Under the pieces are notes generated by a model. That model was not told where the DNA came from. It worked only from the letters and a program-made list of their open reading frames with translations, and did not search any database. Shown one piece after another: positions 33,455 through 42,191 of a stretch of 64,000 nt of DNA. This DNA is from VAZQ01 sp963702695 (GTDB lineage Bacteria > Pseudomonadota > Alphaproteobacteria > Rhizobiales > Xanthobacteraceae). The stretch lies in NCBI GenBank assembly GCA_963702695.1, contig CAVPDS010000005.1:1-64000 (forward strand), in the 5' to 3' direction. A program made the position numbers and the translations under genes. How positions within the stretch are numbered: position 1 is the stretch's first letter; each line of letters starts with the position of its first letter.

Positions 33455-34759
33455 ATGGTCGTTCACGAGTTCATGCATCGGAATTGGGTGCTGGTATCGG
33501 CCGCCGTAGCCGTCGCTGTCATCGCGGCTTCGGGACTGGCTCTGTACTTGACCATGCCGCCCCGCACGCTGGTGATGGCGACCGGTCCAGAGGGTGGGGC
33601 GTACTACGAGTTCGGGAAACGGTACCAGTCGATTCTCGCTCGCGATGGCGTCCGGCTCCGGCTCGTGCCGACCAGTGGTGCGGTCGAGAACCTGGCGCTG
33701 CTGCGCAATCCGCGATCGGGCGTCAGCGTCGCCTTTCTGCAGGGCGGCACGACCAGCGAAACCCAAGCTCCCGACATCGAGTCCCTCGGCACCGTCTTCT
33801 TCGAACCCTTGTGGGTGTTCTACCGCAGCGAATTTCGCGGGATGGGGCTCGACGCGCTCCGGGGCCGGAAGATCTCGATCGGGCCGGAGGGCAGCGGCAC
33901 GCGTTCGCTGTCGACTGAACTGCTCAAGCGGCGGGGCTTCGATAATGGTACGGTGGAACTGTTGGGATATTCGCCGCAGGAGGCGAGCGAAAAGCTGCTG
34001 GCGGGCGAAATCGACGCCGCGCTGATGCTGATCTCGCCGGAGTCCCTAGTGGTGCGCAAGCTGATTGCAGACTCGCGGATTGAGATCGCGAGCTTCCCCA
34101 ACAGCGACGCCTATGTTGCGCTCTACCCCTTCCTGAGCAAGGTGATCCTGCCGGCAGGGGTTGGCGATCTCGCGCAGAACCTGCCGGCGTCCGATGTGAC
34201 GCTGTTCGCCCCCAAAGCAAGTCTCGTCGTGCGCGGCAACGTGCATTCCGCGATCCAATATCTGCTTCTGAACACGGCCACCCAGGTCCATTCCGGTCCC
34301 GGCCTCTTCCGGACCGCCGGCCAGTTTCCGGCGGCCGAGGCCATCGACGTTCCCCTCAGCACGGAGGCGATCCAGTACTACAAGTCGGGACGGCCGTTCC
34401 TGCAGAACTATCTGCCCTTCTGGATGGCCTCGTTGGCCGCCAGGCTGCTGGTGCTGCTGATCCCGCTGGTCGGCGTCCTTTATCCGCTTTTGCGGTTTGC
34501 CCCCGTGGTTTACGGATGGATGATGCGGCGCAGGATCGTACGCCTCTACGGCGAGTTGCGTCTGGTCGAAGACCAGCTTGCGCTCGGCCCACAAGGCCGC
34601 GGCGGCGTGGTCACCCGGCTCGACCATCTCGCCCGGGAGGCGAATCAGCTGCGGATCCCGACGGCTTACGCGAACATGCTTTACATGCTCCGCAATCATA
34701 TCGATCAGGTGCGCGCGCGCGCACTGAAACAAGAAGACGCCAATTTGCCGCAAGCCTGA
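33455..34759 (+). CDS. TAXI-family TRAP receptor with C-terminal membrane segment
   Basis: A 434-residue protein. An N-terminal transmembrane anchor lies at about residues 11-31. The TAXI solute-binding domain (about 40-325) includes VMATGPEGGAYYEFGKRYQS and GRKISIGPEGSGTRSLSTEL. A long hydrophobic region at about 342-375 (FWMASLAARLLVLLIPLVGV) and a charged C-terminal coil follow. Ordinary TAXI receptors are about 320 residues and soluble; this one is tethered at both ends of its domain. No TRAP permease lies nearby. The start at 33455 (MVVHEF) is a choice among several in-frame starts (33335-33473). Confidence 0.78.
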   Translation: MVVHEFMHRNWVLVSAAVAVAVIAASGLALYLTMPPRTLVMATGPEGGAYYEFGKRYQSILARDGVRLRLVPTSGAVENLALLRNPRSGVSVAFLQGGTTSETQAPDIESLGTVFFEPLWVFYRSEFRGMGLDALRGRKISIGPEGSGTRSLSTELLKRRGFDNGTVELLGYSPQEASEKLLAGEIDAALMLISPESLVVRKLIADSRIEIASFPNSDAYVALYPFLSKVILPAGVGDLAQNLPASDVTLFAPKASLVVRGNVHSAIQYLLLNTATQVHSGPGLFRTAGQFPAAEAIDVPLSTEAIQYYKSGRPFLQNYLPFWMASLAARLLVLLIPLVGVLYPLLRFAPVVYGWMMRRRIVRLYGELRLVEDQLALGPQGRGGVVTRLDHLAREANQLRIPTAYANMLYMLRNHIDQVRARALKQEDANLPQA

Positions 34760-34896
34760 TGCGACGGCGGGGACGGTTTATCGCACGCGGCGCCCGTTTC
34801 AGCCTACCGATCCTTGCGATCCGGGCGCAGAAATCCTAGCCTTGCACTTCAAATCTCGCCGGTCTCCCCAGCAGCGAGATCGAAAAGGAGGACTTC

Positions 34897-36561
34897 ATGC
34901 TCAAGCGGAATCTCTTGCTCGCGACCGCTGCCATGGCGGCCGCGCTCTATGCTCCGCAGGCCTTTGCCCAGGGCACAGCGAACCTGGGCGCCGCCGCGCT
35001 CACCGGCCAGGTCACCTCGGCGGAGGAAGGGGCGATGGAGGGCGTGGTCGTCAGCGCCAAGAAGGAAGGCTCGAACATCACCGTGAGCCTCATCACCAAC
35101 GCCGAGGGCAAGTTCAGCTTCCCGGCAGACCGGCTTTCGCCCGGCAAGTATACGATCACGATTCGCGCTACCGGCTACGACCTCGACGGCGCCAAGACCG
35201 CCGACGTGACCGCCGGTCAGGCCGCCACCGCCGACCTCAAGCTCAAGAAGACCAAGAACCTCTCGCGTCAGCTCACCAATGCCGAATGGATGATGAGCAT
35301 CCCCGGCACCGACGACGAGAAGCTGCAGCTCCTCAACTGCGTGAGCTGCCACACCGTCGAGCGGATCGTGAAGTCGACCCACGACGCCGACGAGTTCGTG
35401 CAGCTCGTCTCGCGCATGAACGGCTACGCCCAGGTCAGCCAGCCGATCAAGCCGCAGCGCCGCGTCGATCTTTCCCGCGCCGCCAATCCGGAGCGGTTCC
35501 GGAAATTTGCCGAATATCTCGCCACCATCAACCTGAGCAAGGATACGACCTGGTCCTACCCGCTCAAGACCCTGCCGCGCGTCAAGGGCCGCAGCGAGAA
35601 CGTCATCATCACCGAATATGACCTGCCGCGCAAAACCATCGAGCCGCACGACGTCATCGTGAAGGACGGCACGGTCTACTACACCAACTTCGGCGAACAG
35701 TTCCTCGGCAAGCTCGACCCGAAGACCGGCAAGACCTCGGAATACGCGATGACCGAATTCCGCAAGGGCTTCCCCCAGGGCAACCTCGACCTCAGCACCG
35801 ACAAGGAGGGCAATCTCCTGATCGGCATGATGTATCAGGCCGCGATCGCGAAGTTCGACCCGAAGACCGAGCAGTTCCAGTACTGGCGGCTGCCCGCGGA
35901 GCGGATCAAGGACGATTCGCAGCTCAACATGGTGACCAACCGCGCCGACGTCGACGGCAAGATCTGGGTGAACGACGCCGGCCCCTCGACGCTGTTCCGG
36001 CTCGACACGAAGACCGGCAAGTTCGAGGAGACGGACCCGCTGGCGGCACTCCCCGGCGGCCGTTCTGCCGGCTATTCGATCTATGACGTGCGCGCCAACT
36101 CCAAGAACAACGCCTACGTCACGGACTTCCAGAAGAACTACCTGGTCAAGATCGACGCCCAGACGCTCAAGACCACGGCCTACCAGACCGGCACGCCGCA
36201 GTCGCGCAACCGCCGCGGCCGCATCGACGACCAGGACCGCTTCTTCTTTGCCCAGTATCGCGGCAACAAGATCTCGATGTTCGATATCAAGGCGGAGAAG
36301 ATGACCGAGTATCCGCTGCCGACCAAGTTCACGTCGCCCTACGACGTGATCTGGGACAAGAACGGCGAAATCTGGACCGGCGGCATGACCACCGACCGCG
36401 TGGTGCGGCTCGATCCGAAGACCGGGCAGGCGGTCGAGTATCCGCTCGCCCGCGACACCAACATGCGCCGCATGTTCGTTGACAACTCGTCGGCGCGGCC
36501 GAGCTTCTGGGTCGGCAGCAACCACGGCGCCTCGATCGTGCATGTCGAGCCGCTGGATTGA
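34897..36561 (+). CDS. exported heme c / beta-propeller protein (paralogue A)
   Basis: A 554-residue periplasmic protein. A signal peptide ends about residue 25 (QAFAQG). A carboxypeptidase-regulatory-like beta-sandwich follows (about 34-118), then one c-type heme site CVSCH (148-152). A long beta-propeller resembling streptogramin lyase (Vgb) with repeated LDPKTGK-type blades covers about 220-554. The heme site makes it a likely redox protein, not a lyase. Two paralogues lie at 60457 and 62220. GGAGG precedes ATG 34897. The substrate is unknown. Confidence 0.82.
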   Translation: MLKRNLLLATAAMAAALYAPQAFAQGTANLGAAALTGQVTSAEEGAMEGVVVSAKKEGSNITVSLITNAEGKFSFPADRLSPGKYTITIRATGYDLDGAKTADVTAGQAATADLKLKKTKNLSRQLTNAEWMMSIPGTDDEKLQLLNCVSCHTVERIVKSTHDADEFVQLVSRMNGYAQVSQPIKPQRRVDLSRAANPERFRKFAEYLATINLSKDTTWSYPLKTLPRVKGRSENVIITEYDLPRKTIEPHDVIVKDGTVYYTNFGEQFLGKLDPKTGKTSEYAMTEFRKGFPQGNLDLSTDKEGNLLIGMMYQAAIAKFDPKTEQFQYWRLPAERIKDDSQLNMVTNRADVDGKIWVNDAGPSTLFRLDTKTGKFEETDPLAALPGGRSAGYSIYDVRANSKNNAYVTDFQKNYLVKIDAQTLKTTAYQTGTPQSRNRRGRIDDQDRFFFAQYRGNKISMFDIKAEKMTEYPLPTKFTSPYDVIWDKNGEIWTGGMTTDRVVRLDPKTGQAVEYPLARDTNMRRMFVDNSSARPSFWVGSNHGASIVHVEPLD

Positions 36562-36570
36562 TGCGCCGCA

Positions 36571-36641
36571 GGGTGGGTTGGCCGAAGGCGAACCCACCCC
36601 TTCGCGCGGCGCTGGCGGATTACACTTGTGCTAAATCCGCC
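36571..36641. repeat. pair of palindromic intergenic repeats
   Basis: The first hairpin, GGGTGGGTT / AACCCACCC (36571-36599), is followed by a second, GGCGGATT / AATCCGCC (36614-36641). Both are common Rhizobiales intergenic palindromes. Confidence 0.75.
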
Positions 36642-36705
36642 CTACGGGCTAACGCGGTCGCCGGCGGCGGCCGCGCTTTTTTTCCTTCGTTCAAATTGAT
36701 GCGGG

Positions 36706-37617
36706 ATGGCGATGAAGCGTCTTGTCGTTGCAGGCGTGCTGCTGACCCTCGCGGCGGCGGCGTTTGCGCAGCAGCCGCGGCCCGGTGAAGGCGAAGATCA
36801 CAGCCAGGACCTCGGAAACGGCATCCACAGCCTCAACTGGGGGACGATGGGGCTCAACGTCGGCCTGTCGACCGGCGCCGATGGCATCCTGCTCGTCGAC
36901 GCCCAGGATGTGCCGGCGGTATCCCGGCTGCAGGCTGAAATCGCCAGGCGTTCCGACCAGCCGGTCCGAATCGTGATCAATACGCATTGGCATTCGGATC
37001 ACGTCGGCGCCAATTCGCTTTACCGCAAGCTTGGCGCGACCATCATCGCGCAGGAGAACACCCGCACGCGGCTCATGAGCGCACAGGCGAGCCCGCTCAG
37101 CCGCACGCAGCCCGCTTTCGACGCGTCGTTCTGGCCGACGCTTACCTTCGCCGATGCCCTCACGCTGCACTTCAATGGCGACGATCTCGACGTGATCCAC
37201 ATCCCCAACGGGCATACCGACGGCGACGTCATCGTGCGCTTCCGCAAGGCCGACGTGCTGTTCGCTGCCGATCTTTTCAACAACGGCGACTACACACGCG
37301 TCGATCTGCGGGGTGGCAGTCTCGACGGGATGATCGCGGCGTACCAGAAGCTGCTGCCGACGCTGGATGAACGGATCATGATCGTGCCCGGCCGCGGGCG
37401 GGTCGGCACGAAGCGCGATCTGGAAGGCTATCTCGCCGTCATGATCGCGCTGCGCGATCGCATCACGAAGTTGATCCGGGACGGAAAGACCATGGAAGAA
37501 TCGGTAGCTGCAAAGCCCACCGCCGATTTCGACGCCAAGTGGGCCAACGGGCCCGTCCGCCCCAACCAGATCGTGGAAGAGATCTACGCCGATCTGAAGC
37601 GGACGGTGCAACGGTAA
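36706..37617 (+). CDS. exported MBL-fold metallo-hydrolase
   Basis: A 303-residue metallo-beta-lactamase-fold protein with a signal peptide (about residues 1-22, AAFAQQ). The metal motif is HWHSDH (94-99, THWHSDHVG), followed by the later ligands IPNGHTDGD and FAADLF. It is a periplasmic hydrolase of unknown substrate; the sequence does not show the specific loops of B1 carbapenemases. ATG 36706 is used, with ATG 36712 two codons later possible. It converges with the metal ABC operon 8 bases away. Confidence 0.87.
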   Translation: MAMKRLVVAGVLLTLAAAAFAQQPRPGEGEDHSQDLGNGIHSLNWGTMGLNVGLSTGADGILLVDAQDVPAVSRLQAEIARRSDQPVRIVINTHWHSDHVGANSLYRKLGATIIAQENTRTRLMSAQASPLSRTQPAFDASFWPTLTFADALTLHFNGDDLDVIHIPNGHTDGDVIVRFRKADVLFAADLFNNGDYTRVDLRGGSLDGMIAAYQKLLPTLDERIMIVPGRGRVGTKRDLEGYLAVMIALRDRITKLIRDGKTMEESVAAKPTADFDAKWANGPVRPNQIVEEIYADLKRTVQR

Positions 37618-37625
37618 GCAAGGGT

Positions 37626-38522
37626 TCACTTCGCCAACGCCTTCGCGATCTCGCTCACGTTGTGCCGGATCATATCGATATAACTCGGCGCCGCCCCACC
37701 GGGTCCGGTCAGCGCGTCGGAATAGAGCGTGCCGCCGATTTTCGCTCCGGTCTCGTGTGCGATCTGCTCGGCGAGCCGCGGATCGGTGATGTTCTCCAGG
37801 AACACGGCCGCGATCTTCTGCGTCCTGATCTGCGTGATGATCGCGGCGACGGCGCGCGCGGATGGCTCGGTCTCGGTCGACACGCCCTGTGGCGCGACGA
37901 AGTCGATGCCATAGGCATCTTGGAAGTAGCCGAAGGCATTGTGGCTGCTCATCACGCGCCGGCGCTCGGGCGGGATGTGCGCCATGGTTTCCTTCACGGC
38001 GCGATCAAGCGCGTCGAGCCGGCCGAGATAGCCGGTCGCGTTCGCGTCGTAGATCGCCCGGCCGGCGGGATCCGCCGCGATCAGCGCTGCCTGGATATTG
38101 GCGACGTAGATCCTCGCGTTGGCGACCGACTGCCACGCGTGTGGATCGATCGCGCCGGCGGCCCGCGTCCGTGGCGCGATTCCTTGGGTTGCAACGACGA
38201 TCGCAGCCTTGGCGCCGGAAGCCTTGATGAGCCGATCGAACCAGCCCTCGAAGCCGAGCCCGTTGACGAATACGATCTTGGCAGCCGCAATCTTGCGCGC
38301 GTCGGTGGGCGAAGGCTCAAACACATGGGGGTTGCCATCGGGGCCGACCAGCGTCGCAACGGTGACGCGGTCGCCGCCGACGTTCTTCACGAAGTCGGCG
38401 AGGATGGTGAAGCTCGCCGCCAAGCTCAGCCGGTCTTGCGCGCCCACGGGCGTCGCAATCAGGAGCGCAGCGCCGGTGACCAGCAGCGATCGTCGCGTGA
38501 GTTTGGCGAATCCTCGGTTCAT
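37626..38522 (-). CDS. znuA: zinc/manganese-type ABC transporter binding protein
   Basis: A 298-residue cluster A-I metal receptor with a twin-arginine-like signal peptide (LTRRSLLVTG). Metal ligands: H66 in GNPHVFE, H128 in IDPHAW, H194 in SSHNAFGYF and the aspartate in LYSDAL. The His/Asp-rich flexible loop that many ZnuA proteins carry is missing, so the metal (zinc versus manganese) is inferred from the Zur-like box and the His-rich small gene of the operon. It is the last gene of a four-gene minus-strand operon. Confidence 0.85.
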   Translation of the reverse strand: MNRGFAKLTRRSLLVTGAALLIATPVGAQDRLSLAASFTILADFVKNVGGDRVTVATLVGPDGNPHVFEPSPTDARKIAAAKIVFVNGLGFEGWFDRLIKASGAKAAIVVATQGIAPRTRAAGAIDPHAWQSVANARIYVANIQAALIAADPAGRAIYDANATGYLGRLDALDRAVKETMAHIPPERRRVMSSHNAFGYFQDAYGIDFVAPQGVSTETEPSARAVAAIITQIRTQKIAAVFLENITDPRLAEQIAHETGAKIGGTLYSDALTGPGGAAPSYIDMIRHNVSEIAKALAK

Positions 38523-38534
38523 TCGCGACCACGT

Positions 38535-39404
38535 TCACGCTTCGAGATGACGCCGCGGCCGCCATTGCCGAACGAGACCGCCGACGCGCCCGAACAGCAG
38601 CGAACCGACGTAGAGAAAACCCGCGGCGAGGATGATCGCGGGCCCTGCCGCCAGGCCGGCGTGGAATGAGAGCAGCAAACCCGCATAGCCGGCCGCGACG
38701 CCGCTGGCGGTCGCGATCGCGATCATCTGCGTGATGTCGCGCGCCCAGAAGCGGCTGATCACCGCCGGCAGCATCATCATGCCGACCGCGAGCAGCGTGC
38801 CGAGCGCCTGGAAGCCGCTGACAAGGTTGATCACCACCAGCACGAGGAAGGCGAGATGCGCCGGCGCGCCGGCGCGGCTGACCGAGCGCAGGAAGCCCGG
38901 GTCGACGCATTCGATCACCAGCGGCCGGTAGATCAGCGCCAGCACGATGAGTGTGATCGTCGCATTGGCGGCGATCAGCAGGAGCGTCGGATTGTCGAGC
39001 GCGAGCACGGTGCCGAACAGCACATGCAGGAGATCGATGTTGGTGCCCTTGAGCGAGACGATGGTGACGCCGAGCGCGAGCGAAAGGATGTAGAAGCTCG
39101 CGAGCGCGGCGTCCTCTTTCAGCTCGGTCAGGCGCGCGACCAGCCCCGTGAGCAGCGCAACGGCGCAGCCGGCGATGAATCCGCCCGCGCTCATCGCGAA
39201 CAGATTAAGGCCGGCGACGAGGAAGCCGACCGCGGCGCCGGGCAGAATCGCATGCGCCATCGCGTCGCCGACCAGGCTCATGCGCCGCAGCATCAGGAAC
39301 ACGCCGACCGGTCCGGCGCCGAGCGCGAGCGCAACCGAGCCGGCGAGCGCGCGGCGCATGAACTCGAAGTCGGCAAACGGAGCGATCAGGACGTCGTACA
39401 GCAT
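38535..39404 (-). CDS. znuB: zinc/manganese-type ABC transporter permease
   Basis: A 289-residue inner-membrane protein with about eight hydrophobic helices of the ABC-3 type. MSLVGDAMAHAILPGAAVGF is the conserved cytoplasmic loop. It lies 12 bases upstream of the receptor gene and 42 bases after the ATPase gene. Confidence 0.88.
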   Translation of the reverse strand: MLYDVLIAPFADFEFMRRALAGSVALALGAGPVGVFLMLRRMSLVGDAMAHAILPGAAVGFLVAGLNLFAMSAGGFIAGCAVALLTGLVARLTELKEDAALASFYILSLALGVTIVSLKGTNIDLLHVLFGTVLALDNPTLLLIAANATITLIVLALIYRPLVIECVDPGFLRSVSRAGAPAHLAFLVLVVINLVSGFQALGTLLAVGMMMLPAVISRFWARDITQMIAIATASGVAAGYAGLLLSFHAGLAAGPAIILAAGFLYVGSLLFGRVGGLVRQWRPRRHLEA

Positions 39405-39446
39405 TGCTGGGATCTTACTCTTCCCGGGGGCGATGGGAGGGACAGC

Positions 39447-40193
39447 TCATGCCGCCTTCGGCGCCGCGCATTCCGCGGCCTGCTCGTCGAAGGCTTCGCA
39501 CATGCGCTGTGCCGTGCGCAGGTTCTCCGGCGTCAGCGTGGTCGCGGTGTCGCCCCAGGCGACCGGCTCGCGTGCCAGGAGGAGCGTCTGCGGGAAATTG
39601 GCGCGCACGAACTCGATGTCGTGCAGCGCGGCAAGCACGGTGCGCTGCTCGCGGTGCCAGCGGCGGATCAACTCGAACAGATCGGCCGAGGTCTTGGCGT
39701 CGACGGCACTGAACGGTTCATCGAGGATGATCACGCGGGCGTCCTGCAGCATCAGCCGCGCGAACAGCATGCGTTGCATCTGCCCGCCGGACAGCGTGCC
39801 GATCGCGCGGCGCTCGAAGCCGGCGAGGCCGACCGCCGCCATTGCCTGCTCGATCGCACGGCGCGCCGCGCGGTCGATGCCGCCGAACAGGCCGGTGCGC
39901 CGCCACAGCCCCATCGCGACCATGTCGTAGACATCGATGGGAAAGCTGCGGTCGATCTCGGCGGCCTGCGGCAGATAACCGATTTCGTTCGGCGCGAAGC
40001 CGTTGCGGGCGATCCGGCCTGCCAGCGGCTTGATCGACCCCACGATGCCCTTGAACAGCGTCGACTTGCCGGCCCCGTTCGGGCCGATCACCGCGAGCAG
40101 CGCACCGTCCTCGACGCCGCCCTCGAGGTGATGCACCGCCGGATGCCGGTCATAGCCGAGCGTCAGGTCATGGAATTGCAGCGCCGCCGTCAT
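39447..40193 (-). CDS. znuC: zinc/manganese-type ABC transporter ATPase
   Basis: A 248-residue ABC ATPase: Walker A GPNGAGKSTL, Q-loop YLPQAAEIDRSFP, signature LSGGQMQRM, Walker B VIILDEPFSAVD and the H-loop in LAALHD. The YLPQ...DRSFPI pattern is typical of metal (Zn/Mn) importers. Start ATG 40193 follows the small His-rich gene by 17 bases. Confidence 0.9.
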   Translation of the reverse strand: MTAALQFHDLTLGYDRHPAVHHLEGGVEDGALLAVIGPNGAGKSTLFKGIVGSIKPLAGRIARNGFAPNEIGYLPQAAEIDRSFPIDVYDMVAMGLWRRTGLFGGIDRAARRAIEQAMAAVGLAGFERRAIGTLSGGQMQRMLFARLMLQDARVIILDEPFSAVDAKTSADLFELIRRWHREQRTVLAALHDIEFVRANFPQTLLLAREPVAWGDTATTLTPENLRTAQRMCEAFDEQAAECAAPKAA

Positions 40194-40210
40194 CGCTCAG
40201 CCATCGTCAC

Positions 40211-40378
40211 TCACCTCATGGCCCAGATCACCGCCGCCCACACGATCATGATCGCAACCGCCGCGACGCCAAGCCGCGCCGGCCCCGACATGCGCAGGAT
40301 CGAGGGCGCAACCGACGCCGCCGGATGGCGTTCGCCGGGCGGGTGGCGATGCTGATGGCGGTGGGTGGGTTCCGACAT
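40211..40378 (-). CDS. small His-rich single-pass membrane protein
   Basis: A 55-residue protein. The N-terminus MSEPTHRHQHRHPPGERHP holds five histidines; a single hydrophobic segment at about 33-53 follows. It is the first gene of the metal transporter operon, 39 bases after the Zur-like box. Inferred role: an accessory metal-binding or assembly peptide. It is too short to assign to a family. A longer frame from 40438 would run through the box and is unlikely. Confidence 0.55.
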   Translation of the reverse strand: MSEPTHRHQHRHPPGERHPAASVAPSILRMSGPARLGVAAVAIMIVWAAVIWAMR

Positions 40379-40416
40379 GACCTTGGCGAAGGTTTGGGAC
40401 CTCGAAACCGGGCAAC

Positions 40417-40433
40417 ATGTTACAATATAACAT
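40417..40433. promoter_or_regulatory. Zur-like operator upstream of the metal ABC operon
   Basis: ATGTTACAATATAACAT is a palindrome of ATGTTA and TAACAT around CAATA. It fits the GTTATAATATAAC-type Zur boxes of alphaproteobacteria. It lies 39 bases before the His-rich gene on the minus strand and 131 bases before the divergent kinase gene. Zur bound here would repress uptake when zinc is sufficient. Confidence 0.75.
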
Positions 40434-40563
40434 TGCAATCAACGCCTGCCAGGCCGCCGCGTTCCGCGCGATGGCGCAGCTCGTCGGCCGACCGCTTGCA
40501 ATTGCCAAGCGTCGGGCGAGCGGCCATTGTGCCCGTGCGCCTTTGCAGCCCTCACCGAGATCA

Positions 40564-41496
40564 ATGGCCATGGCCGAAACGAAAACACGCGTCGTCTGCG
40601 TCGGCGAGGCGATGATCGAGCTCGCGCGCGGCAGCGACGGACGCTTCGCATTCGGCTGCGGCGGCGATACGTTCAACACGGCGATCTATCTCGCGCGCGC
40701 CGGAACGCCGGTCGCCTTTGCCTCCGCGCTCGGTGACGATCGTTATTCGGAAAGCATCCTCGACCTCGCGGCGGCCGAGGCGGTGGCGACCGATCTGGTG
40801 CTGCGCCTGCCGGGCCGGCTGCCGGAGCTCTATCTGGTCGACAGCGACGCGGCCGGCCAGAAGCAGTTCAGCTACTGGCGCGGGGAAGCGCCGGCGCACG
40901 ACCTGTTCGAGTTCGCGGACTGGGGCCGGGTCGCCGAGGGCCTGCTGGCCGCGAAGCTCGTCTATTTCTCCGGCATCACGCTGTCGCTCTACTCCAACAA
41001 CGGGATCGGGCGCTTCCTGGCGCTGCTGGAGATGGCGCGCCAGCAAGGCGTCAAGATCGCGTTCGACGGGAATTTCCGGCCGCGCGGCTGGAAGGGCGAT
41101 CTCGCGCGCACCCGCAAGGTGTTCATGGAGGCGCTCAAGCGGGTCGATATCGCACTGCCGGCTTACGACGACGAGGCGGTGCTTTGGGGCGATCCGAGCC
41201 CGGAAGCGACGGTGGCGCGGCTGCAGGCGTTCGGCATCGGAGAAATCGTGGTGAAGAACGGCCCGAACAGCGCACTGGTCGCGACCGGCGGCGGGAATGA
41301 GTTCATCCCGGTGCCGGAAGTTGTCGTCCCGGTCGACACGCTTGCGGCCGGCGACAGCTTCAATGCGGCCTACATCGCCGCGCGGCTCGCCGGCGCTGCG
41401 CCGTCCGCAGCAGCCGCCGCCGCGCATCGCCTGGCGGGGGAGGTCATCCGCCACCGCGGCGCGATCATGCCGCGCACGGCTGCCGCGATGCACTGA
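40564..41496 (+). CDS. kdgK: PfkB-family 2-keto-3-deoxygluconate kinase
   Basis: A 310-residue sugar kinase. The N-terminal GGDTFNTAIYLARAG sits in the substrate site, and DTLAAGDSFNAAYIAA holds the catalytic base (GD) and anion hole. The spacing and the DGNFRPRGW block fit KDG kinases, which phosphorylate 2-keto-3-deoxygluconate for the Entner-Doudoroff route. ATG 40564 or 40570 is likely. It is divergent from the zinc operon, with no sugar genes next to it, so the substrate call is tentative. Confidence 0.78.
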   Translation: MAMAETKTRVVCVGEAMIELARGSDGRFAFGCGGDTFNTAIYLARAGTPVAFASALGDDRYSESILDLAAAEAVATDLVLRLPGRLPELYLVDSDAAGQKQFSYWRGEAPAHDLFEFADWGRVAEGLLAAKLVYFSGITLSLYSNNGIGRFLALLEMARQQGVKIAFDGNFRPRGWKGDLARTRKVFMEALKRVDIALPAYDDEAVLWGDPSPEATVARLQAFGIGEIVVKNGPNSALVATGGGNEFIPVPEVVVPVDTLAAGDSFNAAYIAARLAGAAPSAAAAAAHRLAGEVIRHRGAIMPRTAAAMH

Positions 41497-41518
41497 ACGA
41501 TTGTCGAGGCTGACTTGT

Positions 41519-41662
41519 GTCCCGGACTCGTGGAGCGAAGCGGAACGAGAACCGGGACCCAGCACAAAATGTGCGCGGCACAATATTGGGAAGGCCTGCG
41601 ACCGTCACTTCTTCCCTGGGTCTCGGCGCGGCGCTCGCGCTTCGCACTCGCTGGGCCGGGAC
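41519..41662. repeat. compound palindromic intergenic repeat
   Basis: GTCCCGG at the left pairs with CCGGGAC at the right, and CCCAG with CTGGG further in. The arms contain GGAGCGAAGCGGAACGAGA-type sequences common to Rhizobiales REP elements. A similar GGGTCCCGG unit is at 62152-62190. Confidence 0.6.
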
Positions 41663-41678
41663 GCAGACATAGTTTGGT

Positions 41679-42191
41679 TCACGGCTGCCCGAGCAGCATG
41701 GCGCCGAGACCGGCGAGGAACGGGAGCGGGATCGATGCGAAAGCGCGCAGGTAGACCACGCGCGCCGGCATCATGAAGATTTCCCAGTTCAACAGGCGTT
41801 GCAGGGCATAAAGCGACCAGGCGGTCGAGTAGGCAATCACCTGCGGCGCGCCGGCGCCGCCTTTGAGCGCGGCGGCGCCGATCGAAAATCCGACCACCGC
41901 CCCGCCGGGCGTAGCCGCGCCCGCGAAGGCCGCGATAGTGATGCCGAGGACGCCTGAATTCGGCCCGATCCACTCCGAGATCAGGCTCTGCGGCATGATC
42001 GCCGCGATGTAGCCGGAGCCCACGACGCCGATCGCCACGCGCGGCAGCAGCACGACGAAATCGCGGCTGCCTTCCCACGCACCTTCGCGGCAGAGCACCT
42101 TGCTGCGCACCGCGGCCATCAGCATCAGTGTTGCGACCAGCCCCCACAGGACGATGTTGATGAGGATGCCGATGATGAAGGTTATTTCCAT
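41679..42191 (-). CDS. permease half-protein B (UPF0718/DUF318-like)
   Basis: A 170-residue polytopic membrane protein with four hydrophobic helices and the duplicated-permease motif GAATPGGAVVGFSIGAAAL. It overlaps the upstream half-gene by 10 bases. The usual permeases of this family (COG0701, ArsP-like) carry both halves in one chain of about 320-350 residues; here they are two coupled genes. The transported substrate is unknown. Confidence 0.7.
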   Translation of the reverse strand: MEITFIIGILINIVLWGLVATLMLMAAVRSKVLCREGAWEGSRDFVVLLPRVAIGVVGSGYIAAIMPQSLISEWIGPNSGVLGITIAAFAGAATPGGAVVGFSIGAAALKGGAGAPQVIAYSTAWSLYALQRLLNWEIFMMPARVVYLRAFASIPLPFLAGLGAMLLGQP

